A stretch of 64,000 bases of DNA from Lelliottia sp. WAP21 (GTDB lineage Bacteria; Pseudomonadota; Gammaproteobacteria; Enterobacterales; Enterobacteriaceae). The stretch spans positions 124,001-188,000 of the forward strand of contig NZ_JAIWPG020000002.1 in the NCBI RefSeq assembly GCF_020532665.2, given 5' to 3'. The translations under genes were made by a program, and so were the position numbers. Of this stretch, positions 56,351 through 64,000 are shown piece by piece (the first letter of the stretch is position 1; each line of letters starts with the position of its first letter). The notes beneath the pieces are model-generated. The model worked only from the letters and a program-made list of their open reading frames with translations, was not told where the DNA came from and did no database searches.

Positions 56351-57066
56351 TGACTGTCCTCATCACCGGCGCGAGCTCCGGCATTGGGGCTGGCCTGGCA
56401 AAAGCCTGGGCTGACGACGGCTGCAAGGTGATTGCCTGCGGTCGGGATCCTGAACGTCTGGAAACCCTGCGTCAGCAAAGCCCCCACATTTCAGTGCGCT
56501 CGTTCGATATGACAGACAGGGACGCCTGTCGCCTGGCGCTACAGGACTGCCAACCCGGGCTGGTGATTCTCTGCGCGGGAACCTGTGAATACCTCGATAA
56601 GGGTGTGATAGATGCTGAACTGGTCGAGCGGGTGATGGCGACCAACGTCCTTGGCCCCGTCAACTGCCTGGCAGCACTGCAGTCGCAGCTGGTTTCCGGT
56701 AGCCGCGTGGTGCTGGTGAGCTCGATGGCGCACTGGCTACACTTCCCGCGGGCAGAAGCCTATGGTGCGTCGAAAGCCGCGCTCACCTGGTTTGCCAATA
56801 CCCTGCGGCTGGACTGGGAGCCGAAAGGCATTGCCGTTACCGTCGTTTCACCCGGTTTCGTGGATACCCCGCTCACCCGTAAAAATGATTTCCCGATGCC
56901 GGGGCAGGTCAGTGTGGATCACGCCGTCAGGGCGATTCGCCAGGGGGTGGCAAAAGGGAAAAATCATATCGCTTTCCCGAGAGGCTTTAGCGTAATGATG
57001 CGTTTGCTGGCGGGAATGCCTGGCGGTGTTCAACGCGTGTTGTTGCGCAGGATGGTGCGCTCATGA
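56347..57066 (+). CDS. Short-chain dehydrogenase/reductase
   Basis: A 239-residue SDR: LITGASSGIGAGLAKAW cofactor motif, LCAGTC, catalytic Ser in VLVSSMAHW and YGASK. Overlaps both neighbours by four bases, so translation is coupled. In related clusters an SDR is a constant member beside DUF1365 and CFA-like genes. Confidence 0.88.
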   Translation: MMTVLITGASSGIGAGLAKAWADDGCKVIACGRDPERLETLRQQSPHISVRSFDMTDRDACRLALQDCQPGLVILCAGTCEYLDKGVIDAELVERVMATNVLGPVNCLAALQSQLVSGSRVVLVSSMAHWLHFPRAEAYGASKAALTWFANTLRLDWEPKGIAVTVVSPGFVDTPLTRKNDFPMPGQVSVDHAVRAIRQGVAKGKNHIAFPRGFSVMMRLLAGMPGGVQRVLLRRMVRS

Positions 57067-58319
57067 AAATTGCCATTATCGGCAGCGGCATTGCCGGATT
57101 AACCTGCGCCTGGCGCCTCGCCGGACACCATCAGGTCACCCTGTTTGAGGCGGAATCGACCCTCGGCGGACATACCGCCACGGTGGATGTCGCCACGCCG
57201 CAGGGGAACTATGCCATTGATACCGGGTTCATCGTCTACAACGACCGCACCTACCCACGTTTTATTGGCCTGCTGAGCGAGCTGGGTATCCGCGGGCAAA
57301 AAACGCAGATGAGTTTCTCGGTGCATAATCCGCAAAGTGGCCTGGAGTACAATGGTCATACGCTCACCACCCTGTTCGCCCAGCGTCGCAACCTGCTGAA
57401 GCCTGCGTTCTGGGGCTTGCTGCGGGAGATTGTCCGTTTCAACCGGCTGGCAAAGGCGTCCATAAACCACGTGGATCACGCCGCGACGTTGCAGACGTTT
57501 CTTGAGCAGCACCATTTCAGCGCTTTTTTTGCCCGTCATTACATTTTACCGATGGGGGCCGCGATCTGGTCCTCGTCGTTGCAGGAGATGCGTCGTTTTC
57601 CTCTCCCACTTTTTTTAAGCTTCTTTGAGCATCATGGTCTGCTGGATATTACCGATCGCCCGCAATGGTATGTGGTGCCGGGTGGCTCACGGCAGTACAT
57701 CCGCGCCATGCTTGAGCAGCTCGGCGATCGTCTGACGGTGCACCTTAACGCCCCGGTAAAACAGGTGTCCCGTGATAGCGATGGGGTCAGGATTCACATC
57801 GACGCAGCGGAACATGCGTTTGACCAGGTGATTTTTGCCTGTCATTCGGCACAGGCCCTGGCGATGCTGGACGCGCCAACGTCTGCCGAGCGTGACGTGC
57901 TGGGCGGCATTGGCTGGCAGCGCAATGAGGTGGTGTTACACAGCGATCGTCGCTGGTTGCCGACGCGCGAACGCGCCTGGGCGAGCTGGAACTATCGTCT
58001 GAGCGCGCAGGAGGAGGCCAGCGCCTGTGTCACCTACAACATGAATATTCTTCAGGGTTTACCCGCAGGTAGCCCGTTGTTCTGCGTCACCCTGAATCCG
58101 GATACGCCCGTCGACGAGCAACACGTCTGGAAACGGTTTGTGTATGAGCATCCGCGTTTCAACCCAGAAAGCTGGCAGGCACAGGCGCGGCGCACCGAGA
58201 TCAACGGCCTGCACCGTAGCTGGTTCTGTGGCGCTTACTGGTATAACGGTTTTCACGAGGATGGCGTGCGTAGCGCGCTGGACGTGGTGAAAGGGATTGC
58301 TGCCGGAGAGGCGCGCTAA
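57063..58319 (+). CDS. FAD-dependent amine-oxidase-like protein
   Basis: A 418-residue flavoprotein with [29 protein letters not shown] and a C-terminal FAD segment ([18 protein letters not shown]). It is similar to NAD(P)/FAD proteins that accompany CFA-like genes and may act on fatty acyl chains. Overlaps SDR by four bases; one base separates it from DUF1365. Confidence 0.88.
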   Translation: MKIAIIGSGIAGLTCAWRLAGHHQVTLFEAESTLGGHTATVDVATPQGNYAIDTGFIVYNDRTYPRFIGLLSELGIRGQKTQMSFSVHNPQSGLEYNGHTLTTLFAQRRNLLKPAFWGLLREIVRFNRLAKASINHVDHAATLQTFLEQHHFSAFFARHYILPMGAAIWSSSLQEMRRFPLPLFLSFFEHHGLLDITDRPQWYVVPGGSRQYIRAMLEQLGDRLTVHLNAPVKQVSRDSDGVRIHIDAAEHAFDQVIFACHSAQALAMLDAPTSAERDVLGGIGWQRNEVVLHSDRRWLPTRERAWASWNYRLSAQEEASACVTYNMNILQGLPAGSPLFCVTLNPDTPVDEQHVWKRFVYEHPRFNPESWQAQARRTEINGLHRSWFCGAYWYNGFHEDGVRSALDVVKGIAAGEAR

Positions 58320-58320
58320 G

Positions 58321-59043
58321 ATGAACAGTTGCCTCTATCACGGCGTGTTACGCCATCGTCGCCTCCAGCCGAAAACGCACCAGTTTCGTTATAACGTCTT
58401 TATGGCCTGGCTGGATCTGGACGAACTGCCTCTTCTGGCCTCCGTTGGGATACGAAGAAATCGCTTTGCCGCTGCCGCTTTCCATGATGGGGATTATCCG
58501 CTCGGGACGCCGCTCAAAGAGAACGCCCTGAACACCCTGGAAAGCCTGACCGGTGAACGCCCCGCGGGGCGTGTGATGCTGCTGACGCAGTTACGTTACC
58601 TCGGCTTTCACTTCAATCCGGTCAATTTTTACTACTGCTATGACAGCGGCAACGCCCTGCGCTGGGTGCTGACCGAAGTGCGAAATACGCCGTGGAATGA
58701 ACGCCATTACTACGCGGTGGATGCCCTGACAATGCGTCCTCTGGAAAAAGCCTTCCACGTTTCACCGTTTAACCCGATGGACATGGTGTATCACTGGCGA
58801 TTTAACGCGCCCGGCAAAACGCTTCGGATGCACATTGAAAATCATCAGGCTGCCAAAGTTTTCGATGCGACGTTAACGCTGAAGCACGAGCCGTTAACGC
58901 GGGCTACCCTGCGCGCACGGCTGATGCGTATGCCGTTCATGACGCTAAAAACCGTCTTCGCAATTTACTGGCAGGCGCTGCGTTTGTGGCTCAAGCGTGT
59001 GCCTCTTTATCCCCATCCCGATAGCAGGAGTGAACGATCATGA
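58321..59043 (+). CDS. DUF1365 protein
   Basis: A 240-residue protein with the family signature [49 protein letters not shown] and [18 protein letters not shown] sequence (here [17 protein letters not shown]). Function unknown, but it is almost always next to CFA-like genes. The ATG at 58321 follows the FAD gene stop by one base. Overlaps the CFA-like gene by four bases. Confidence 0.9.
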   Translation: MNSCLYHGVLRHRRLQPKTHQFRYNVFMAWLDLDELPLLASVGIRRNRFAAAAFHDGDYPLGTPLKENALNTLESLTGERPAGRVMLLTQLRYLGFHFNPVNFYYCYDSGNALRWVLTEVRNTPWNERHYYAVDALTMRPLEKAFHVSPFNPMDMVYHWRFNAPGKTLRMHIENHQAAKVFDATLTLKHEPLTRATLRARLMRMPFMTLKTVFAIYWQALRLWLKRVPLYPHPDSRSERS

Positions 59044-60260
59044 CCGATCCCGCCTTTGCGCTTGAACCCGATTTTCCGCGCAACGCCCGTGTCGCGCGAT
59101 GGTTGCTTTTTCGCCTGCTGAACGGCATTCGTGGAGGTTCGCTCACGGTGCGTGAGGGGGCCCAGACCTATCATTTTGGGGATGACAGTGCGGCCTTACG
59201 CGCCGACGTCCATATCCTGACGCCGAAGGTCTACTGGCGAATGCTGACAGGCGGAAGTCTGGCCGTAGCGGAAGCCTGGATGGACGGTGAGTGGGAAACA
59301 CAGCACTTAACTCCTCTTCTGCAAATATTTGCCCTTAACAGCACCCTTTTGGGCCGGCTGGAAGTGGGTTTTCGCCTGCTGGGTAAACCGGTTGAGCGCC
59401 TGCGTCACTGGACACGACGCAACCATCGCCAGCAGGCGCGGGAAAACATCGCCGCGCATTACGATCTGGGGAATGAGTTTTATGCCCACTTTCTGGATGA
59501 AGAGTTGCTCTATTCCAGCGCGCTGTTCACCAGCGATGAGCAGGCACTGACGCTGGCTCAGCAGGCGAAAATGGCACGGCTTTGCGAACAGCTGGCGTTG
59601 ACCGCCAGCGATCATCTGCTGGAAATCGGCACGGGCTGGGGAGCGATGGCGGAATATGCCGCGCGGCATTACGGCTGTCGCGTGACCACGACGACGCTTT
59701 CGCAGGAACAATTTCAGTGGACGACCGCCCGCATCGCCCGCGCGGGCTTGCAGGACAGGGTGCAGGTTCTGCTGTGCGATTACCGCGATTTGACCGGCGA
59801 ATACGACAAGCTGGTGTCGGTCGAGATGATCGAGGCGGTGGGGCAACGCTATTTGCCTGGTTTCTTCCGCACCTGTCAGGCGCGTCTGCGGCCGGGAGGC
59901 AGAATGGTGATTCAGGCTATCACCATTCAGGATCAGCGTTATCGCGACTACAGCAAAAGCGTGGATTTTATTCAGCGTTATATCTTTCCCGGCGGCTTTT
60001 TACCCAGCATCACCGCAATGAGCGAGCTGATGACCCGCCACACGGACTTTGTAGTACGCAACCTGTTCGATATGGGGCCGGACTATGCCCGCACTCTGGC
60101 ACACTGGCGGCAGCGTTTTATCCACGCCTGGCAGGATATTGAGAAGCTGGGGTTTGATGAACGCTTTCGTCGGATGTGGCTGTACTACTTCGGCTATTGC
60201 GAAGCCGGATTCAATGCCCGCACCATCAGCGTGGTACAACTGACGGCAGAGCGTGCATGA
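59040..60260 (+). CDS. CFA-synthase-like SAM-dependent fatty acid methyltransferase
   Basis: A 406-residue protein of the cyclopropane fatty acid synthase family that methylates unsaturated phospholipid acyl chains. SAM motif [19 protein letters not shown] and IFPGGFLPS are conserved. Aligned with E. coli Cfa, the catalytic glutamate is kept (about 265), but Cys139 is Ser (about 160) and His266 is Gln (about 292), two residues that bind bicarbonate in Cfa. This suggests methyl transfer without ring closure, as in UfaM-type enzymes. In the centre of the operon. Confidence 0.9.
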   Translation: MTDPAFALEPDFPRNARVARWLLFRLLNGIRGGSLTVREGAQTYHFGDDSAALRADVHILTPKVYWRMLTGGSLAVAEAWMDGEWETQHLTPLLQIFALNSTLLGRLEVGFRLLGKPVERLRHWTRRNHRQQARENIAAHYDLGNEFYAHFLDEELLYSSALFTSDEQALTLAQQAKMARLCEQLALTASDHLLEIGTGWGAMAEYAARHYGCRVTTTTLSQEQFQWTTARIARAGLQDRVQVLLCDYRDLTGEYDKLVSVEMIEAVGQRYLPGFFRTCQARLRPGGRMVIQAITIQDQRYRDYSKSVDFIQRYIFPGGFLPSITAMSELMTRHTDFVVRNLFDMGPDYARTLAHWRQRFIHAWQDIEKLGFDERFRRMWLYYFGYCEAGFNARTISVVQLTAERA

Positions 60261-60742
60261 AACGCCATTTGCAGGTCTTTCTGCTGGCCGTGGGGTTCGA
60301 TGTTTACTGGACGCTGGTGGTGCTGTTTCGTGAACGGGGTCTGGTGATATGGCTTGCCCTTGCGATTCTGGCCTGCCTTCTGCTGTCGCCCACGCAGCGC
60401 CTTTACGCGCTACTGCTGGCCGCCGCAGGCAGTGCTCTGGATGCGCTCTGGGCCCTGACGGGGCTGCTCGATTTTAACGGTGATGCACTATTGCCGCTGT
60501 GGATGGTGTCGCTGTGGTTGATGTTCGCTGCCGTCTGGACGCGGCTTACCTTTACGACCACGTTGCCAGGCTGGCTGCTGACCCTGTTAGCCACCTTTGG
60601 CGGACCGGTGGCGTATCTGTTGGGTGAGCGTCTGGGGGCCATCACCTTTCTCGAACCGACGTTTATTGTCGTCAGTTTGATGGCGGCGGGCTGGCTGGTG
60701 CTGATGCTGTTTTACCACATTCTGTCAGGGAGGCGACAATGA
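60257..60742 (+). CDS. DUF2878 membrane protein
   Basis: A 161-residue inner-membrane protein with five or six hydrophobic helices and FDVYWTLVVLFRERG near its start, the DUF2878 pattern. The ATG at 60257 overlaps the CFA-like gene by four bases. Function unknown. A constant member of this gene cluster. Confidence 0.85.
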   Translation: MKRHLQVFLLAVGFDVYWTLVVLFRERGLVIWLALAILACLLLSPTQRLYALLLAAAGSALDALWALTGLLDFNGDALLPLWMVSLWLMFAAVWTRLTFTTTLPGWLLTLLATFGGPVAYLLGERLGAITFLEPTFIVVSLMAAGWLVLMLFYHILSGRRQ

Positions 60743-61266
60743 AGCCTGCTTTACTGATGCTGCTATGGTTAAGCGTTTTTGCCCCTGCCGCCAGCGCCGC
60801 TGACTGGTTAGCCTGGCGCAAAGTGGGTGACGCCACGCTGACCTGGGGGCCGTTCACCGTTTATACCTCCCAACTGCGCACGCCTGACGGGCGTTACGCC
60901 GGGCCGCTGCAGGATCAGGCGCTGATTATCACCTATAAACGCCAAATCGATCGGCAGGATCTGATCGATGCCACGCGTGAACAGTGGCAGGCGCAGGGCA
61001 TTCTGGCGCGAGAAGCGCGGAGCCAGGCCTGGCTTGGAATGCTGGACAATATCTGGCCGGACGTGGCGCCCGGTACGCAGCTGGCCTTTGTCTTTCGCGA
61101 GAACCAGGGACAGTTCTGGTATCGCGCATCGGCAAGGCAAAAAACCTTTACGCCGCTTGGGCCACGCCAGTCGGCGGAGTTCAGCAAAAACTTTCTCGCC
61201 ATCTGGCTCGATCCCCGCACGCAATATCCTGAACTGCGCCAGCAGTTAATCGGAGGTGAAAAATGA
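60739..61266 (+). CDS. Exported chalcone-isomerase-like protein
   Basis: A 175-residue protein with a signal peptide (residues 1-20, ending ASA) and the chalcone-isomerase-like core (WLAWRKVGDATLTWGPFTVYTSQLRTPDG). The family in bacteria is thought to bind fatty acids rather than flavonoids. Overlaps both neighbours by four bases. Confidence 0.85.
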   Translation: MKPALLMLLWLSVFAPAASAADWLAWRKVGDATLTWGPFTVYTSQLRTPDGRYAGPLQDQALIITYKRQIDRQDLIDATREQWQAQGILAREARSQAWLGMLDNIWPDVAPGTQLAFVFRENQGQFWYRASARQKTFTPLGPRQSAEFSKNFLAIWLDPRTQYPELRQQLIGGEK

Positions 61267-61811
61267 AACGTTTACTGACTTTGCTTTTGACGCTGACCCT
61301 GAGCCTTCCTTTTTTGGTTCAACTCACGGGCTGTAGCACCGACGTGGCCGATTATCGACAGCAGACTCCAAAGCTGGATATCTTCCAGTATTTTCAGGGC
61401 GAAACGGAAGCATGGGGGATGGTTCAGGATCGCAGCGGCAAGCAGATTCGTCGCTTCCATGTCACCATTAATGGCGATGTGCTGGGCGATACGTTGACGC
61501 TGAACGAGCACTTTGTCTATGACGACGGCGAGAAGCAGCAGCGTGTATGGCATATCCGTCGAGTCAGCGCCGATCGTTACGAAGGCACCGCAGGGGATAT
61601 TGAAGGCGTCGCAACGGGCAAGGCGGCGGGCAACGCCTTTAACTGGCACTACAGCATGAATGTGAAAGCCAACGACAAAACCTGGCTTTTACATTTTGAC
61701 GACTGGATGTACCTGCAAGATGGTCAGCATCTGTTTAATAAAACCGACATGAAGAAATTCGGTATCACCGTCGCCACGGTCACGCTCTTCTTTTCGCGCA
61801 AAGCGTCATAA
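61263..61811 (+). CDS. DUF3833 lipoprotein
   Basis: A 182-residue lipoprotein: signal peptide with lipobox LTGC (Cys at about 24) and the DUF3833 core LDIFQYFQGETEAWGMVQDRSGKQIRRF. Last gene of the operon, overlapping the previous by four bases. Predicted in the outer or inner membrane, periplasmic face; binding a lipid is plausible from context. Confidence 0.88.
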   Translation: MKRLLTLLLTLTLSLPFLVQLTGCSTDVADYRQQTPKLDIFQYFQGETEAWGMVQDRSGKQIRRFHVTINGDVLGDTLTLNEHFVYDDGEKQQRVWHIRRVSADRYEGTAGDIEGVATGKAAGNAFNWHYSMNVKANDKTWLLHFDDWMYLQDGQHLFNKTDMKKFGITVATVTLFFSRKAS

Positions 61812-61861
61812 CGGACAAATATCCTTCACCGAAACGGGCAGCCTGCTGTAAACATTGCGAT

Positions 61862-61878
61862 GAATAATTCTCATTAAC
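61862..61878. promoter_or_regulatory. Weak Fur-like site before an MFS gene
   Basis: GAATAATTCTCATTAAC resembles half of a Fur box with its TTCTCATT core. It lies about 54 bases before the MFS start. The match is partial. Confidence 0.3.
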
Positions 61879-61931
61879 ATGTTATATCATCGGAGAGTTA
61901 ATCGTGCCTTTCCGTTTCAAAGGATATGAAA

Positions 61932-63122
61932 ATGACCTCTCGTTTTTCAACGCTGCGGCGTATTCCCGGCGGTGTGTGGGTTATCGGTTTTGTCAGCCTG
62001 CTCATGGATATTTCTTCTGAAATGATCCACTGCTTACTGCCGTTATTTATGGCAACTGCACTGGGAACGCCCGTTGTCATCATCGGGCTCATTGAAGGGC
62101 TGGCTGAGGCGACGGCCTTAAGCGTGAAAGTTTTTTCGGGCGTGATCAGTGATTACATCGGTAAGCGCAAAGGACTTGCGGTATTGGGTTATGGCCTTGG
62201 AGCGATAAGCAAGCCACTGTTTGCGCTGGCTTCCACCTCCGGCATGATCTTCAGTGCGCGGATGATCGATCGTGTGGGAAAAGGAATACGTGGTGCACCA
62301 CGTGACGCCCTGGTCGCCGACGTTACGCCCCCTGAGATTAGAGGTGCGGCTTACGGTCTTCGCCAGACGCTGGATACTATGGGCGCCTTTCTGGGACCGC
62401 TGCTCGCGGTCGGGCTAATGTTGCTGTGGAGCAATGATTTCCGCGCCGTTTACTGGGTGGCAGTAGTGCCTGCGTTTCTCGCCGTGGCGCTCCTTTTCTT
62501 TGGCTTGCGCGAACCCCGGACACCTGTGGTCACCGTCAGGACGAACCCAATAAAAAAAGAGAATCTCAAAAGACTGGGGGCTGACTGCTGGTGGGTTATC
62601 GCGCTCGGTGGCGTGTTTACGCTTGCCAGATTCAGTGAGGCTTTTCTCGTGCTGAGAGCACAGGAGGTGAACATTTCGCTTGCCCTCATTCCACTGGTAA
62701 TGGTGGCGATGAACGTTGTCTACTCACTCACCGCCTATCCTTTTGGTCGGCTATCCGACAGTATCAGCCACCGGCGACTGCTCCAGATTGGGTTACTCCT
62801 GCTTATTGCCGCCGATCTCGTCCTTGCCCTCAGCAATAGCTGGCAGGGCATTATCCTGGGCGTGGCCTTATGGGGGCTGCACATGGGCATGACCCAAGGA
62901 TTGCTCAATGCCATGATAGCCCGCACCGCTCCGTCAGACCTGCGTGGAACAGCGTTTGGCTTTTTCAGCCTGCTGAGCGGGGCCGGGGTATTAATAGCCA
63001 GCATTGGCGCGGGTCTGCTCTGGGATATCTGGGGTTCAGCGTCGACGTTCTTCGCGGGCGCGTGTCTCTGTGTGCTAACACTGATACTCACCCGCTTTAC
63101 CCCTGAGAAGGCATCAGCATAA
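61932..63122 (+). CDS. MFS transporter
   Basis: A 396-residue MFS protein with 12 helices. It begins MTSRFSTLRRIPGGVWVIGF; conserved ISDYIGKRKGLAVLGYG and DRVGKGIRGAPRDALVAD are signatures of a poorly characterised MFS subgroup often annotated as inner-membrane transporters of unknown substrate. ATG at 61932 is preferred to 61926 for spacing to AGGA. Confidence 0.82.
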   Translation: MTSRFSTLRRIPGGVWVIGFVSLLMDISSEMIHCLLPLFMATALGTPVVIIGLIEGLAEATALSVKVFSGVISDYIGKRKGLAVLGYGLGAISKPLFALASTSGMIFSARMIDRVGKGIRGAPRDALVADVTPPEIRGAAYGLRQTLDTMGAFLGPLLAVGLMLLWSNDFRAVYWVAVVPAFLAVALLFFGLREPRTPVVTVRTNPIKKENLKRLGADCWWVIALGGVFTLARFSEAFLVLRAQEVNISLALIPLVMVAMNVVYSLTAYPFGRLSDSISHRRLLQIGLLLLIAADLVLALSNSWQGIILGVALWGLHMGMTQGLLNAMIARTAPSDLRGTAFGFFSLLSGAGVLIASIGAGLLWDIWGSASTFFAGACLCVLTLILTRFTPEKASA

Positions 63123-63129
63123 ATCAGGT

Positions 63130-63900
63130 TCATTCGATTTTATCCGGCCGCTCCTCCATGGGGAGCGCGCTGGCGCTGGCGGGATCGAAGAGGGAGAGGC
63201 TCTCGATTTGATCCAGCATAATCACCTTTCTGAAGGCCATGGCGCTTTTGGGCTCTGAATCCAGCGTGATGTCATGGTCGGCATACCACTTACTGTAATT
63301 ATGCTCAATGCAGAGATTCATTGTTTCCCCGTCGCGGTAGCCGCTCAGCATCGGAATGAGCACAATATTGGCCGTCTTTTCATATTCCAGGGTCGCGGTA
63401 TGGATCATTCCAATATAGATTCGTCTCGACTTCAGCGTCACCAGCGCCAGCTCGCCTTCTTCCATACATTGATAGAGCAATTGTTCGATACCGTTCGCTC
63501 GTGCCAGACGCTTATACAGCTTTTTCCTGCCCTCGCCGTCAAGCCTCGCGCTGCCAGCCCAGTTCGAACGATAGAGGCAAAACAAGATGGCGAAGGCCAG
63601 CATCACCACAACCGGCGCCTGGATGCCGAGAAAGCTCCAGTTCATAAAATCAATTTGCCAGTTCGCGGCCGGCTGCGGCACCACGTGCAAACTGTTAACT
63701 GTCACAGAAAAGGCAAGGAGCAATAACCAGATCAGTCCGGTTGCGATGACGCCCTGTAAAACAAAAATACAGCCATACAGCGCTACAAGAAAATAGACAT
63801 CCCAGCCGAAAGAGCGTTTGATTTTAAAGCGGGTGGAAAGGTCGCGGCTGGTATACCAGTATCCGCATACCATTAACACCATGAATATTGCTGTACCCAT
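63130..63900 (-). CDS. Membrane protein of unknown function
   Basis: A 256-residue protein with three hydrophobic helices (residues about 2-16, 33-65 and 90-110) and a C-terminal soluble domain of about 140 residues containing VTLKSRRIYIGMIHTA, which resembles a small beta-rich domain. No family is recognised. It lies two bases after the stop of a partial gene on the same strand, so the two are coupled. Confidence 0.7.
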   Translation of the reverse strand: MGTAIFMVLMVCGYWYTSRDLSTRFKIKRSFGWDVYFLVALYGCIFVLQGVIATGLIWLLLLAFSVTVNSLHVVPQPAANWQIDFMNWSFLGIQAPVVVMLAFAILFCLYRSNWAGSARLDGEGRKKLYKRLARANGIEQLLYQCMEEGELALVTLKSRRIYIGMIHTATLEYEKTANIVLIPMLSGYRDGETMNLCIEHNYSKWYADHDITLDSEPKSAMAFRKVIMLDQIESLSLFDPASASALPMEERPDKIE

Positions 63901-63901
63901 T

Positions 63902-64000
63902 TTAAGCCCTCTTCAGCGCGTTCACATGGCGATGGAAATCCTCTTGCACCTCCCGGCTTTTAAAATTAACGGAAGCATTGCCGTCCTGATCAATAAGAAT
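63902..64000 (-). CDS. C-terminal end of an unrecognised gene, cut by the window
   Basis: Only the last 32 codons are visible (ILIDQDGNASVNFKSREVQE onward, ending ALKRA), read on the minus strand from the window edge to a stop at 63902. The start lies outside. It is directly followed by the membrane protein gene. Confidence 0.6.
   Translation of the reverse strand: MLIDQDGNASVNFKSREVQEDFHRHVNALKRA

Overview
The window is chromosomal DNA from a member of the Enterobacteriaceae, most likely Enterobacter or a close relative. The evidence is the block nfsB-ybdF, ramR-romA-ramA, ybdJ and ybdK at the left end. In E. coli the order nfsB-ybdF-ybdJ-ybdK is uninterrupted and ramRA is absent; Enterobacter, Klebsiella and Salmonella carry ramR-ramA at this place. 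Most genes are moderately GC-rich and have clear ribosome binding sites. Two segments, about 31.0-32.7 kb and 34.2-42.0 kb, are clearly more AT-rich and look acquired. I see no rRNA, tRNA, CRISPR array, transposase or integrase.

Layout. 0-14 kb: nitroreductase end (nfsB), ybdF, the ramR-romA-ramA multidrug-resistance regulatory locus with a complete RamR operator, an exported enterochelin-esterase-like protein behind a Fur-type box, ybdJ, a P-type ATPase with a divergent 36-residue membrane peptide, an RND efflux adaptor and pump, and ybdK. 14-22 kb: an MFS exporter divergent from an HxlR regulator, then an oxidoreductase neighbourhood (flavin amine oxidase, cupin, AhpD-like protein, LysR regulator, SDR, zinc alcohol dehydrogenase) and an alpha-solenoid-like protein. 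22-29 kb: a CspA-type cold-shock gene with a CspA-like leader, arsRBC, alaE, an MscS/YbdG-type channel and a CSS-EAL phosphodiesterase. 29-34 kb: small exported proteins, yahK, an AT-rich O-methyltransferase segment flanked by an imperfect 44-base repeat, an ArgR paralogue, and SOS-controlled yebG.

34-42 kb is the most unusual part. A C5 cytosine methyltransferase, a 1000-residue protein with two GHKL ATPase modules (one MORC/Hsp90-like at the N-terminus, one histidine-kinase-like at the C-terminus) and a response-regulator-like protein lie in one operon. A convergent helical protein of unknown function sits beside it. I interpret this as a candidate defence or DNA-surveillance system that joins DNA methylation to a phosphorelay.

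42-54 kb: a frameshifted ASCH gene, a TetR regulator divergent from an Old Yellow Enzyme, an SDR and a quinone-oxidoreductase-like MDR (likely electrophile stress), GNAT, NUDIX, glutathione peroxidase, MFS transporters, hydrolases and a LysR regulator. 54-62 kb: a MerR regulator of the MlrA/LitR type followed by an eight-gene, tightly overlapping operon (NTF2-like, SDR, FAD amine-oxidase-like, DUF1365, CFA-synthase-like, DUF2878, chalcone-isomerase-like, DUF3833) that probably modifies unsaturated membrane fatty acids. The CFA-like enzyme lacks bicarbonate ligands of true cyclopropane synthases. 62-64 kb: an MFS transporter and two unrecognised genes, the last cut by the window edge.
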